A stretch of 64,000 nucleotides of DNA, from the NCBI GenBank assembly GCA_024244645.1, contig JAAEOH010000356.1:1-64000 (forward strand), written 5' to 3'. The number at the start of each line of letters is the position of its first letter. Position 1 is the first letter of the stretch. The stretch is from Hyphomicrobiales bacterium. Its GTDB lineage: Bacteria > Pseudomonadota > Alphaproteobacteria > Rhizobiales > Rhizobiaceae. The translations under genes were made by a program, and so were the position numbers. The notes under the pieces were generated by a model. It worked only from the letters and a program-made list of their open reading frames with translations. It was not told the DNA's origin and ran no database searches. Shown here in pieces: positions 17,776-26,671 of this stretch.

Positions 17776-19209
17776 ATGACAGAAAGTGATCACACCCCAG
17801 CCCGGGTCGTCCGGGGCGAAACACCGACAACGGACATTGCGGCGGATGTGCTTGTAATCGGCGCCGGTGCCTGTGGATGCTGTGCCGCGCTCGGGGCAGC
17901 GGAAGCGGGATCGACTGTTTTGATGGTCGAGCGGGATCGCAGGCCGACGGGTAGCACATCGCTTTCCGGCGGTCAGATTCCAGCGGCGGGAACCGGGTTG
18001 CAACACGCGGCAGGGGTTGAGGACACAGCCGAGATTCTGGCTGGCGATCTGATAAAAAAAGCCAGGAGCCAGAACGATGAAACCATTGCGCGCCACATAG
18101 CGGCGCAATCGGCAAAAACCGTCGATTGGCTCGCATCAAAGCACAAAGTGCCGCTGTCGGTGGTCGAAAATTTTCGATATCCCGGTCATTCGGCGCCTCA
18201 TATGCATGCGACACCGTCCATGGACGGTTCGGAACTTCTGACCTGCCTGCTGTCGGCCGTTGCGGACGCCGACATCGATCTGGTGACGGACGCGCGCGCG
18301 ACAACCCTGTTTGTCGAAGACGGGCTGTTGGTTTCAGCGGTGGGCATTGAAAGGCCGGATGGCAGCCGGGAAGTCATCGGTTGCAAGGCGCTGGTCCTTG
18401 CGTGCAACGGCTATGGCGGCAGCCAAGCCATGTTGAAAAAATACATCCCGGCAATGCTCAATGCCCATTATCACGGCCATACGGGCAATCAGGGAGAAGC
18501 GGTTCAATGGGGTCTCGCACTCGGTTGCCGGATAGCGGATATGGGCAGTTATCAGGGCCACGGCGCCGTTGTTACGCCGCAGATGGTCCACCTGGGATGG
18601 GCCTGCATTACCAATGGCGGTTATCAGGCCAATTCAGAAGGCCTGCGGTTCTCACACGAGAATGAAGGCTATTCCGAGCAGGCGATGAAGGTGCTCGCGC
18701 AGCCGGGCGGTGTGGCGTGGACGATATTCGATCAGACCGGGCATGAACTTGGGGCGCAGATGCACGCCCATCGCGAAGCCGAAGAAATCGGTGCGATTGG
18801 CACAGCCGCAACCGTCGAAGAGCTTGCCGCCAAGACCGGATGCCCTCCGGACGCCCTTGCGAAAACGGTTGCCGATGTCGAAGCGATGGCGAAAGGTGAG
18901 TTACCGGATCCGTTTGGGCGCGATTTCACCGGCAAACCGCCGCTGTCGCCGCCCTATCGTTTTGCCAGGGTCACCGGCGCGCTGTTTCACACCCAGGGTG
19001 GCCTTGAAGTCGATCTGGACGGCAGGGTGCTGCTTAAAGACGGATCGCCCTGTCCAAATCTGTTTGCCGGTGGTGGCGCGGCGCGCGGCCTGTCCGGACC
19101 GGCGGACTGGGGCTATTTGTCGGGAAGCGGTCTGCTGATGGCGACCAATCTCGGCCGCCTTGCCGGAAAAGCTGCTGCGGCCTGCGCAAAATCAAGGGAT
19201 CAGCTTTGA
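17776..19209 (+). CDS. FAD-dependent oxidoreductase, fumarate reductase/KstD-like flavoprotein
   Basis: About 477 residues from ATG 17776; the ORF track's longer N-terminus is not family-like. The Rossmann FAD loop 'DVLVIGAGACGCCAALGAAEAG' lies near residue 23, with 'GSTSLSGGQIPAAGT' and the C-terminal 'HTQGGLEVDLDGRVL...LFAGGGAARGLSG...YLSGSGLLMATNLGRLAG' closing the FAD site. This is the succinate dehydrogenase/fumarate reductase flavoprotein superfamily, like 3-ketosteroid dehydrogenases and urocanate reductases. There is no heme or Sec domain, so it is cytoplasmic. It converges on the aminotransferase gene 54 bp away. The substrate is unknown. Confidence 0.8.
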   Translation: MTESDHTPARVVRGETPTTDIAADVLVIGAGACGCCAALGAAEAGSTVLMVERDRRPTGSTSLSGGQIPAAGTGLQHAAGVEDTAEILAGDLIKKARSQNDETIARHIAAQSAKTVDWLASKHKVPLSVVENFRYPGHSAPHMHATPSMDGSELLTCLLSAVADADIDLVTDARATTLFVEDGLLVSAVGIERPDGSREVIGCKALVLACNGYGGSQAMLKKYIPAMLNAHYHGHTGNQGEAVQWGLALGCRIADMGSYQGHGAVVTPQMVHLGWACITNGGYQANSEGLRFSHENEGYSEQAMKVLAQPGGVAWTIFDQTGHELGAQMHAHREAEEIGAIGTAATVEELAAKTGCPPDALAKTVADVEAMAKGELPDPFGRDFTGKPPLSPPYRFARVTGALFHTQGGLEVDLDGRVLLKDGSPCPNLFAGGGAARGLSGPADWGYLSGSGLLMATNLGRLAGKAAAACAKSRDQL

Positions 19210-19262
19210 TCCGAACCGCCTTATCGGCGCTATCAGAAATCAGGTGATTGCTGATGCTCTTG

Positions 19263-20606
19263 CTAAGATGGTGCGGACCCAGGCTTATCAAGCAACGGTC
19301 TTATCGAGACAAGCGACGCGTGCACCGCGTCGCTCAAACGATCGATTTCATCATGGCCCATCGGGGTCGACAGCGCTGCGGACCCGGTGTGGATCAGCAT
19401 GATGCCGCGATGATAGAGCGCTGCAATGAAGGCACCCAGTGCCTGCTTCTCAATGGGCGACGGATAGGCTTCTCGGTAGTTGCATGGCGCCTTTTCCTTC
19501 AGATGGATGCGCAACAGCGATCCGGCACCGCAAACGCAGGCGGGCACGTCTGCCGCGCGAATGGCTTCGGCAATGGAACTGCGGGCATAATCTCCGAGCG
19601 CGTTGAGACGGCCGACGCTTTCCCTGTCAAACTGAGACATGGCGACATAGCCTGCCGTCATGGTCACCGGGTTGGCCGAAAATGTCCCAGCAAGCGGCAG
19701 GCGCAGGCCTTTGTCACCCTGCGCAAACACACCCATGACTTCATTGCTTCCGGCCAGCGCGCCAACGGGAAAGCCGCCACCGATCATCTTGCCCATGGCT
19801 GTCAGATCAGGGATGACGCCAAGTTCACCCTGCACGCCGCCGTAGCTGTTTCTGAATGTGATGACCTCGTCAAACATTAACAGCGCGCCGTTGCTGTCTG
19901 CCCAGTCCCGCATGGTTTTTGCAAATGCGCTCGAAACCGGGATCATGCCGATGCGATGGGGAACCGGGTCGACAACAATAGCAGCGATTTCGCTGCGATG
20001 TTCATCCAGTACGGCAATGGCCGCATCTGCGTCGTTGAACGGCAGCACCACCATGTTTTCGGCGATGGCAGACGGCGTTCCATTGGCCAGCGGGACAGCT
20101 TGCGGATGGTTGGCTTCTCCCCAGTTTTTAGGACTTGAGCCCTGGCTAACCTCGGCGAAATCATAAGCACCGTGATAACTACCCTCGACCTTGGCGATCT
20201 TCGGCCGGCCGGTGAAGGCGCGGGCGGCCTTCATGCCCGCCATGACGGCTTCCGTGCCGGAATTGACGAACCGGATCTTGTCGAAGGCAGGCGCGCGAGC
20301 GCACAGATGTTCGGCAAACCGCACCTCGGCCTCCGTTGCCATTGTAAAGGCGGTGCCGCGCTGCAGCTGTGCGGCAACGGCGCTGACAATCGGTTCGAAG
20401 GCGTGGCCGTGGATGTGGGCCGCCACGTTGTTGGCAAAATCAATATATTCAACGCCATCGACGTCGATGACATTGCATCCCTTGCCGTGATGGACGTAAC
20501 GCACCGGCCCGTCGGAAAGCAGCGTATTGCGGCTGACGCCGCCGGGCAGGACCTTTCGCGCCCGTTCGATCAGCATGGCACCTGTCGAGCCTTTGATTGC
20601 CGTCAT
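19263..20606 (-). CDS. Class III PLP aminotransferase, glutamate-1-semialdehyde aminomutase-like
   Basis: About 447 residues. The start at ATG 20606 overlaps the ferredoxin stop by 4 bp; the ORF track has 13 extra codons. The fold is class III aminotransferase: 'LPGGVSRNT' and '[20 protein letters not shown]' at the N-terminus, '[21 protein letters not shown]' for the phosphate loop, '[11 protein letters not shown]' with the PLP-ring Asp, and the Schiff-base lysine in '[17 protein letters not shown]'. It resembles GSA aminomutase paralogues used in catabolism rather than heme synthesis. As third gene of kamA-fdx-aminotransferase it probably transaminates the beta-amino acid made by the aminomutase. 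Confidence 0.85.
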   Translation of the reverse strand: MTAIKGSTGAMLIERARKVLPGGVSRNTLLSDGPVRYVHHGKGCNVIDVDGVEYIDFANNVAAHIHGHAFEPIVSAVAAQLQRGTAFTMATEAEVRFAEHLCARAPAFDKIRFVNSGTEAVMAGMKAARAFTGRPKIAKVEGSYHGAYDFAEVSQGSSPKNWGEANHPQAVPLANGTPSAIAENMVVLPFNDADAAIAVLDEHRSEIAAIVVDPVPHRIGMIPVSSAFAKTMRDWADSNGALLMFDEVITFRNSYGGVQGELGVIPDLTAMGKMIGGGFPVGALAGSNEVMGVFAQGDKGLRLPLAGTFSANPVTMTAGYVAMSQFDRESVGRLNALGDYARSSIAEAIRAADVPACVCGAGSLLRIHLKEKAPCNYREAYPSPIEKQALGAFIAALYHRGIMLIHTGSAALSTPMGHDEIDRLSDAVHASLVSIRPLLDKPGSAPS

Positions 20607-20926
20607 CGCTGCAAATACTCCAGTTTTCCGGACACACCGTCCCACTTCGCCGCCTCAGGCATCGGTTCCTTTTGTGCGGCGATGTTGTTCCAAAGTTCTG
20701 CAAGCTCGCTGTTGAGTAGGGTGAACTGTTCCTGATGCGGCTGCAGATCGCTGTCGCTGACGATCGCATTTGCCGGACAGACCGGCTCGCAATCGGCACA
20801 GTCTATGCATTCGTCCGGGTGAATGACGAGGAAGTTCGGTCCCTCGTAAAAACAGTCGACCGGACACACCTCGACACAGTCTGTGTATTTGCAGCGGATG
20901 CAGTTTTCGGTAACGACAAAGGTCAT
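20603..20926 (-). CDS. 7Fe/8Fe dicluster ferredoxin (FdxA-like)
   Basis: A 107-residue ferredoxin with two cluster motifs, '[18 protein letters not shown]' and '[12 protein letters not shown]', and the longer C-terminal tail of the Azotobacter FdI/FdxA type. It is embedded between kamA and the aminotransferase with 4-bp overlaps at both ends, so it is made in step with them. The simplest role is to supply the electron that reduces the KamA [4Fe-4S]-SAM cluster. It is the intact counterpart of the broken ferredoxin at 8420-8731. Confidence 0.9.
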   Translation of the reverse strand: MTFVVTENCIRCKYTDCVEVCPVDCFYEGPNFLVIHPDECIDCADCEPVCPANAIVSDSDLQPHQEQFTLLNSELAELWNNIAAQKEPMPEAAKWDGVSGKLEYLQR

Positions 20927-22422
20927 GCCGCCCGGTCCATGGTTTTGAGGTTGATGCCGTACATCGAATAGAGTTCGGCTTCGTCGAAGAGCACCCGGTC
21001 GTCATAGCCGCTGAACCAGATGGCCTCGGGATTGCGGCCGACGATGGTCACCTTGCACCGGTCCGGCGCATCCGCCGCCGATCGCAACAGCTTGAAAATC
21101 AGGACGCCGTTCTCGGCGCCGGGAAGGCCGGGAATTGGTTCGTTCGTGACGGCCGCGACTTCGGTCTTTCCCTTGTAATGCGTGATCGAAAGCCGGGCAT
21201 GCGCCTCGACACCCGACAGGCCCTTTTGCGATTCATTGAGAATCGTCCAGGCCTCCTCGATCGGCACATTGAATGCCTTGTGGCCGACAATATCGCGGCC
21301 GCAGAAAAAGTAGTGGTTTTCGACGCCGTTGCGCTTCAGCTCACGCTGCATGATGCGAAGGGCATCGGGATCGTTGTTGATACCCCTGATGATCGGCGCC
21401 TGATTGTCGATGTTGATCCAGTTGCGCTGGCGCAGCCGCTTGACGGCTTTCCGTGTGTTGTCCAGCCATTGCAGGCTGCCATTGGCATTTTCGACATAGG
21501 TGCCGTCCGGGGCCTTCTTCAGGAACTCGTCCGGATGGTTGAAATGCACCATGATGCGCAGATTTGTTTCCGGGTAGGTTTCGTGGAAACGGTCGAGCAT
21601 ATCGAGGAACGTGTCGTCGAAACGGTCCGGGAAAAAGGCCAGTTCCTTGGTGCCGATGCGGATGGATTCAATGCCTGCTTCTGCAAGGGCCGCAAGCCAG
21701 GCGGCGATGTTCCGGTTGCCGAGTACCATCGGGTCGCCCCCGGACATCAGGATTTCGCGCAGCTTTTCGCGGCCGGTTTGCGGATGCCTGCCGCCATTTT
21801 CGGCCACGAGCCGGTTGTGCTCGCGGATATAGGGAATGAGTTCGCCAATCTGTGCCAGGCCCTTCGGGGCGATGCTTCCATCCGGACGGGTGACCTCCTT
21901 CTTGGCGATCAGTTCCTCGCGGTAGCAGAACCGGCAATGGGCCGAGCAGGTTGAGACGACATAGATGAGGCCAAGTTCGTATTTGTGGATCAGGCCCTCC
22001 ACGGGGCTGTAATCCATCTGTTTGCCGGGATCCTCCGCGCCGTCCAGATCCACGGTTTCCTTGGGGCTGGCCTTAATAAGAACCTGCATGGGAAGGCTGT
22101 TCCTGGCCTGCTCGAAATAGTGGCGCGTGATTTTGACCGGCATGCGCTTTTGAACATCGCGGTCGGAATTTACCAGTTCAGACAATGCGTCGAGTTCGCT
22201 CCGGGAGTAAAAGGATTTCATGTCGTCGGGGACATCACCGGAGAGGAATTTTTTTATGCCGGTAATGATCTCGCGGTTGTATTTGGCGTTTTGAACCTGC
22301 TCCAAAAACGCCTGTTCCCGTTCAGACGGAACGTATTTTTCTGGTTTCGACATATTACCAAAAGTCCCCAATATTGCTGAGATTTTGTCAGCCGCCTCAA
22401 TGTGCAGATCTGGTTCCTGCAT
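20923..22422 (-). CDS. KamA-family radical SAM amino acid 2,3-aminomutase, probably not lysine-specific
   Basis: A 499-residue radical SAM and PLP enzyme. The radical SAM motif '[10 protein letters not shown]' lies near residue 166, the SAM-binding 'SGGDPMVLG' near 231, and the PLP lysine in 'HYKGKTEV' near 434. Overall it matches lysine 2,3-aminomutases with an N-terminal helical extension. The two Asp that bind the lysine side chain in clostridial KamA are not conserved. The first (CDLSLG) aligns with Arg in 'CGRDIVG', and the second (VDAPGGGGK) aligns with Ser in 'LSITHYKGK'. This suggests a different, perhaps acidic, substrate. First gene of the kamA-fdx-aminotransferase operon, divergent from a LysR gene. 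Confidence 0.85.
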   Translation of the reverse strand: MQEPDLHIEAADKISAILGTFGNMSKPEKYVPSEREQAFLEQVQNAKYNREIITGIKKFLSGDVPDDMKSFYSRSELDALSELVNSDRDVQKRMPVKITRHYFEQARNSLPMQVLIKASPKETVDLDGAEDPGKQMDYSPVEGLIHKYELGLIYVVSTCSAHCRFCYREELIAKKEVTRPDGSIAPKGLAQIGELIPYIREHNRLVAENGGRHPQTGREKLREILMSGGDPMVLGNRNIAAWLAALAEAGIESIRIGTKELAFFPDRFDDTFLDMLDRFHETYPETNLRIMVHFNHPDEFLKKAPDGTYVENANGSLQWLDNTRKAVKRLRQRNWINIDNQAPIIRGINNDPDALRIMQRELKRNGVENHYFFCGRDIVGHKAFNVPIEEAWTILNESQKGLSGVEAHARLSITHYKGKTEVAAVTNEPIPGLPGAENGVLIFKLLRSAADAPDRCKVTIVGRNPEAIWFSGYDDRVLFDEAELYSMYGINLKTMDRAA

Positions 22423-22541
22423 TGCGAATTTCTTTTAGAAATCCCAATTTCGAACGAAACTTGCTAAACCTGCCGCAAAACGTCTAGGTTGGGGAGTGAA
22501 AGCTCAAGCGATTTTTCTTCATTTGAAAGTTACTTTTGGTA

Positions 22542-23450
22542 ATGGATGATCTCTACCAGCGACGGCTGCTTCCAAGCACCAGCATGCTCATCGCATTCGA
22601 CAGCGCCGCGCGGACCGGCGGGTTCACGTCGGCCGCCGAAGAGCTCAATCTGACGCAGGGCGCGATCAGCCGGCAGGTGCGCGCACTGGAGGATCAGCTC
22701 GACGTCAAACTGTTTCGAAGGGCCAACAAGAAGATCACCCTGACCGACGCCGGGCGCACCTATGCGCGAGAAATCCATCTGGCGCTCAAGCGGATACAGA
22801 CCGCGTCCCTTTGCGTCAAAACCAATCCGCGCGCCGGGCTTTTGAACATAGCGATATTGCCGACATTCGGCACCCGCTGGCTGATGCCGCGCTTTCCTTC
22901 CTTTCTGGAAAAGAACCCCGAAATCACCGTCAACTTCGTGACCAAGCTGTCGCAGTTCGATTTCGGCGAAGAGGGCCTTCACGCAGCCATTCATTTCGGC
23001 CTGCCGGACTGGCCGGACGCGGCGAGCACATTCCTGATGCAGGATGAACTGGTTCCTGTTGCATCACCACAGTACCTGAAACGGCGCCAGATCACCGAGC
23101 CGCGCGATCTTGCAAACGAGCCGCTGCTGCATCTGACAAGCCGGGCGCAGGCCTGGCCGGACTGGCTGGCGGCGAGCGGTGTGAGCGCCAGTCAGGGGCA
23201 GGGGTTGTTGTTCGAGCAGTTTTCGACTGCCGCACAGGCCGCCGCGGCCGGGCTGGGTGTCGCCCTTCTGCCGAAATTCCTGATCCACAACGAGATCGAG
23301 CGCGGCGAGTTGTGTGTGATATTCGACAAATCCGTGCCCACCAGATCCGCCTACTATCTGATGGTTCCGTCTGAGAGCGTCGACTATGCGCCGGCCATAG
23401 CCTTCAGGGACTGGCTGCAGGAAACGATCGAAACGGAAAGCGCCGGATAG
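22542..23450 (+). CDS. LysR (GcvA-type) transcriptional regulator
   Basis: About 302 residues. 'LPSTSMLIAFDSAARTGGFTSAAEELNLTQGAISRQVRALEDQLDVKLFRR' is the HTH typical of the GcvA subgroup that often controls amino-acid catabolism. The effector domain begins 'GLLNIAILPTFGTRWLMPRFPSFL'. ATG 22542 is preferred over the upstream TTG in the ORF track. It is divergent from kamA (120 bp) and upstream of the TRAP operon on the same strand. It is the likely regulator of the kamA operon. It is also a second candidate for the TRAP promoter site. Confidence 0.88.
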   Translation: MDDLYQRRLLPSTSMLIAFDSAARTGGFTSAAEELNLTQGAISRQVRALEDQLDVKLFRRANKKITLTDAGRTYAREIHLALKRIQTASLCVKTNPRAGLLNIAILPTFGTRWLMPRFPSFLEKNPEITVNFVTKLSQFDFGEEGLHAAIHFGLPDWPDAASTFLMQDELVPVASPQYLKRRQITEPRDLANEPLLHLTSRAQAWPDWLAASGVSASQGQGLLFEQFSTAAQAAAAGLGVALLPKFLIHNEIERGELCVIFDKSVPTRSAYYLMVPSESVDYAPAIAFRDWLQETIETESAG

Positions 23451-23583
23451 CAGCCGCAGTATCAGCCCGGGCGCAGCCGGCGCTGCCGCTGATGTTAGCT
23501 GCAGCGTTTCCTCGTGTGCCGGATTCGGCGATCCAAACCCATTCCAACGATGTATATCGAAAATTGTTCAATGATTTCAATGG

Positions 23584-23612
23584 TTGACAAAATAGGTAGT
23601 ATACTACATAAT
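23584..23612 (+). promoter_or_regulatory. TRAP operon promoter with palindromic operator GTAGTATACTAC
   Basis: A near-consensus promoter, TTGACA (23584-23589), 17-bp spacer, CATAAT (23607-23612). The spacer contains the perfect 12-bp palindrome GTAGTATACTAC (23596-23607). The surrounding 22 bp, AATAGGTAGTATACTACATAAT (23591-23612), match 20 of 22 bases at 39906-39927, in the promoter of the F420/hydantoinase operon. An operator in the spacer is the classic position for a repressor. The TRAP binding-protein gene starts 90 bp downstream. Confidence 0.8.
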
Positions 23613-23702
23613 ATTGATCAGAAAGTCAGAAAGATCTGGCAATCGACCGGATCGAAAAGCAGCGGGAACAGTTGCGATCTCAACGGCAATTTGGAGGAAC
23701 AA

Positions 23703-24677
23703 ATGAACAAGATTCTTGAGGTATTGGCCGCAGCCACAGTCGGCTTGGCGATTTCGGCAACCGCATCGCTGGCGGCTGACATGAAGATGCTCACCGCATG
23801 GGGACCAAACCACTCCGGTACAGCCAACATGGCCTATGGCTATATCAAGCTGGTCGAGGAAATGACCGGCGGCGACGTATCGATCAAACCGAGCGGGCCG
23901 GAAGTCGTTCCCGGCGGCAAGCAATTGCAGCCGGTTGCAGCGGGTGTCTTTGATCTTATCTACACGCACGGTCTTTATCACACCGGTACAACCGGCATCG
24001 GCGCTGCTATTGATGCGGTGAACGGCGATATCGAAAAACGCCGCACCAGCGGTGTGTGGGACTGGGTTGACAAGCATTACCAGGAAACACAGAACCTGAA
24101 GGTTCTTTCCATTCCGACCGCGACCACCGGTTTCCGGTTTTTCCTGAAAAACGAAATGGATCCAGGCAAAAAACTGGACGGCATGAAAATCCGCGCGCTT
24201 CCGTCCTACAACAAAATCGTCGGCTCGCTTGGTGGAACGGCAGTCGTCATTCCGTTTGGCGAACTCTATTCCGCCGCTGAAAAGGGTGTGATCGACGGGC
24301 TGGTATGGCCGAGTGTCGGTGCTGTCGGCTTCAAATTTCACGAAGTCACGCCATATCTGGCGGAGCCCGCATTCGGTACCGTGTCCTATCTGATCATGAT
24401 GAACCTCGACAAGTGGAACGCACTTGATGCCGATACGCAAAAGGCGATGCTTGAAGCGGGTCACAAACTTGAGCAGGACACGGTCGGTGTCTTCAACCAG
24501 CTGCTTGAAGAAGAAAATGCGATGATGGTGAAGGGCGGCGCAAAGACCACCAGCATCGGGTATTCGCTCGAAGAAGCAAACAAGCTGTTTGCAGACCGTG
24601 CGATGGAGGTTGCGATTGAAAAATCCGGTGCGACCGGAGAAGCCTTCCGCGACTTTGTTGCCTCGCAGGGCATGTAG
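23703..24677 (+). CDS. TRAP transporter substrate-binding protein, DctP family
   Basis: A 324-residue periplasmic binding protein from ATG 23703 with RBS GGAGGA; the ORF-track start further upstream is not needed. The signal peptide is 'ILEVLAAATVGLAISATASLAA'. DctP features include 'KMKIRALPSYNKIVGSLGGTAVVIPFGELYSAAEKGVIDG'-type sequence, where a conserved Arg (IRAL) normally binds a carboxylate. The ligand is therefore probably an organic acid. First gene of dctPQM. Its promoter shares an operator with the F420 operon, which suggests it imports that pathway's substrate. Confidence 0.88.
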   Translation: MNKILEVLAAATVGLAISATASLAADMKMLTAWGPNHSGTANMAYGYIKLVEEMTGGDVSIKPSGPEVVPGGKQLQPVAAGVFDLIYTHGLYHTGTTGIGAAIDAVNGDIEKRRTSGVWDWVDKHYQETQNLKVLSIPTATTGFRFFLKNEMDPGKKLDGMKIRALPSYNKIVGSLGGTAVVIPFGELYSAAEKGVIDGLVWPSVGAVGFKFHEVTPYLAEPAFGTVSYLIMMNLDKWNALDADTQKAMLEAGHKLEQDTVGVFNQLLEEENAMMVKGGAKTTSIGYSLEEANKLFADRAMEVAIEKSGATGEAFRDFVASQGM

Positions 24678-24808
24678 AAAACTCCCAAGCATTTCCGCCG
24701 CGGTCGCCGCGGCGGAAACATATGCAGGAATGGACGGACTTGCTTTCAGCTCATACGCTTTGCTGGCGATGAGCGTTTTCAAACCACGCCGACAGGGCAG
24801 CATTCGCC

Positions 24809-25330
24809 ATGACCAATGTTTTTGCCAAGTTCTGTACAATCCACGATCGGCTCACTGAGGTTGCGGCGGTTCTGGGCGCGATCGGGCTCATCGGCATCGT
24901 TGTGTCCTATGTTTACGAAGTGGTGACGCGCTATTTCTTCAACGCCCCGACGGCCTGGGTCAGCGATTTTGTCTCCTATGCACTGTGTGCGTCGGTTTTC
25001 CTGGCGCTGCCGAAGGTCACCAAGGACAAAGGGCACGTCGCGGTGACGATCGTGGTCGATATCGTACCGCAAAAAATTGCAGACACGATGCATACCACCA
25101 TCAATCTGATCGGGTTCATCTGCCTCGGCTTTGCCGCCTATATCAGCCTGCAGGAAAACATTCGGCAATACAGCAAAGGCATCGAGACATTGGCGATTGT
25201 GCCCATTCCCCAATGGTGGGTATCGAGTTTCATAACCTTCGGCCTTGCGCTCAGTTCAATTTACTTCTTGCGTTACGCACCGGCGTCACAGCGGGTCCGC
25301 AGTGACGTTCTCAAAGAGAGGCCCGGCTGA
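24809..25330 (+). CDS. TRAP transporter small permease, DctQ family
   Basis: A 173-residue inner-membrane protein with four hydrophobic helices: 'VLGAIGLIGIVVSYVYEVVTRYFF', 'FVSYALCASVFLAL', 'LIGFICLGFAAYISL' and 'WWVSSFITFGLALSSIYFL'. 'RYFFNAPTAWVSDF' is the DctQ signature. It pairs with DctM, whose ATG overlaps the stop of this gene by one base (TGATG). The 130-bp gap after dctP contains a GC-rich inverted repeat (CCGCCGCGGTCGCCGCGGCGG near 24697) that could stabilise or attenuate the dctP transcript. Confidence 0.88.
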   Translation: MTNVFAKFCTIHDRLTEVAAVLGAIGLIGIVVSYVYEVVTRYFFNAPTAWVSDFVSYALCASVFLALPKVTKDKGHVAVTIVVDIVPQKIADTMHTTINLIGFICLGFAAYISLQENIRQYSKGIETLAIVPIPQWWVSSFITFGLALSSIYFLRYAPASQRVRSDVLKERPG

Positions 25331-26643
25331 TGGAGTGGTACGTAACCCTGCTTGCTGGTGTAGCAATCCTTTTCGCGCTGTTTTTGTCCGGCGCACCGAT
25401 TTTTCTGGCTTTTCTATTTGCCATATTGACCGGGGTATATTTCATCATCGGACCGGCCGGTTTTCCGATGTTTGCCAACAGCATTCTGGACACCGCATCG
25501 ATTACCTCGCTGGCATCGATTCCATTGTTCATTTTGATGGGCGAATTGTTGTTCAGATCGGGAACAATGGATGTTCTGTTTGATTCCATCGACAAGCTTG
25601 TCGGCCGGGTTCGCGGGCGTCAATACGTGCTGGTCGTGGTTCTATCAGCGGTGTTCGGGGCGTTGTCCGGCGTTGCCATGGCCGTTGCCGCAATGCTCGG
25701 ACGCGCAATCATGCCGGGCATGCAGGCGCGCGGTTATGATCGCGATATCGCTGCGGGGCTGATCGTCAGCGGTGCGAGCCTGGCGCCGATTATTCCGCCC
25801 AGCCTCCTGGCCATCATCGTCGGGTCCATCGCCGATGTATCGATCGCAAAGCTGCTGATCGCCGGCGTCATGCCGGGTTTGCTGCTTGGCGGCATATTTC
25901 TGGTCTATGTGTTCGTGCGCATTGCCATGAACTCGGAACTGGCTCCGGCAAATGTCGGCTCCGAACGCGGCGAGATATCCTTTGGCGAACAGGCGATGGC
26001 GCTGATACGCGTCCTGCCGTTTGCGATCGTGATATTCTCGGTCATGGGCTTCATCATGCTCGGCGTTGCGACGCCGTCGGAATCGGCCGCGACGGGTGTT
26101 CTCGGCGCGCTGATCACCGCTGCCATCTACCGCAATCTCAACATGAAAATGATCTGGGATTCGGTGATGGCGTCGATCACCGTTTCGGCGATGATCCTCG
26201 CCATCATGGTCATGTCGAAAATGTTCACGCAGTTGCTGGCCTTCACCGGCGCGACCAGCGAACTTGTGCAGCTGGTCGCCAATCTCGGTTTCAGCCCGAT
26301 CGTCATGCTGATTATCATGCTTGCCGTGCCGTTCGTGCTTTGCATGTTCATCGACACGATCGCCGTGATCCTTCTGACCATTCCGATCTATCAGCCGGTG
26401 GTGACCAGTCTTGGATTCGATCCGGTGTGGTTCTGGCTTTTGTTCCTGATCAACATCACGCTGGGCGCCATCACGCCGCCCTTCGGCTATACGCTGTTTG
26501 CCTTCAAGGCGGTCGTTCCGGAAATGACCATCAGCGATGTCTACAAGGCAACATGGCCGTTCGTTATTCTGTTTTTGTTTGGGATCGCCGTCATCATCGT
26601 CTTCCCCGGCATTGCTACCTGGCTGCCCAATCTGACTGGATAG
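25330..26643 (+). CDS. TRAP transporter large permease, DctM family
   Basis: A 437-residue 12-TM permease that carries out ion-coupled import. The family motifs 'GALSGVAMAVAAMLGRAIMPGM', 'SGASLAPIIPPSLLAIIVG', 'LGVATPSESAATGVLGA' and 'LFLINITLGAITPPFGYTLFAFK' are all present. Translation is coupled to DctQ. The gene ends 29 bp before the stop of fbiC, so the TRAP operon and the F420 operon are convergent. Confidence 0.9.
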   Translation: MEWYVTLLAGVAILFALFLSGAPIFLAFLFAILTGVYFIIGPAGFPMFANSILDTASITSLASIPLFILMGELLFRSGTMDVLFDSIDKLVGRVRGRQYVLVVVLSAVFGALSGVAMAVAAMLGRAIMPGMQARGYDRDIAAGLIVSGASLAPIIPPSLLAIIVGSIADVSIAKLLIAGVMPGLLLGGIFLVYVFVRIAMNSELAPANVGSERGEISFGEQAMALIRVLPFAIVIFSVMGFIMLGVATPSESAATGVLGALITAAIYRNLNMKMIWDSVMASITVSAMILAIMVMSKMFTQLLAFTGATSELVQLVANLGFSPIVMLIIMLAVPFVLCMFIDTIAVILLTIPIYQPVVTSLGFDPVWFWLLFLINITLGAITPPFGYTLFAFKAVVPEMTISDVYKATWPFVILFLFGIAVIIVFPGIATWLPNLTG

Positions 26644-26671
26644 CGTGCTTTTCCGATAACGACGAATTGGC

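Noticed and set aside
20603-22422. Classical lysine fermentation module (kamA with kamDE)
   Set aside because: No D-lysine 5,6-aminomutase, kdd, kce or kal genes are present, and the KamA substrate residues differ.
23604-24839. 411-residue minus-strand ORF opposite dctP
   Set aside because: Shadow of the TRAP binding-protein gene, which has a signal peptide, RBS and promoter.
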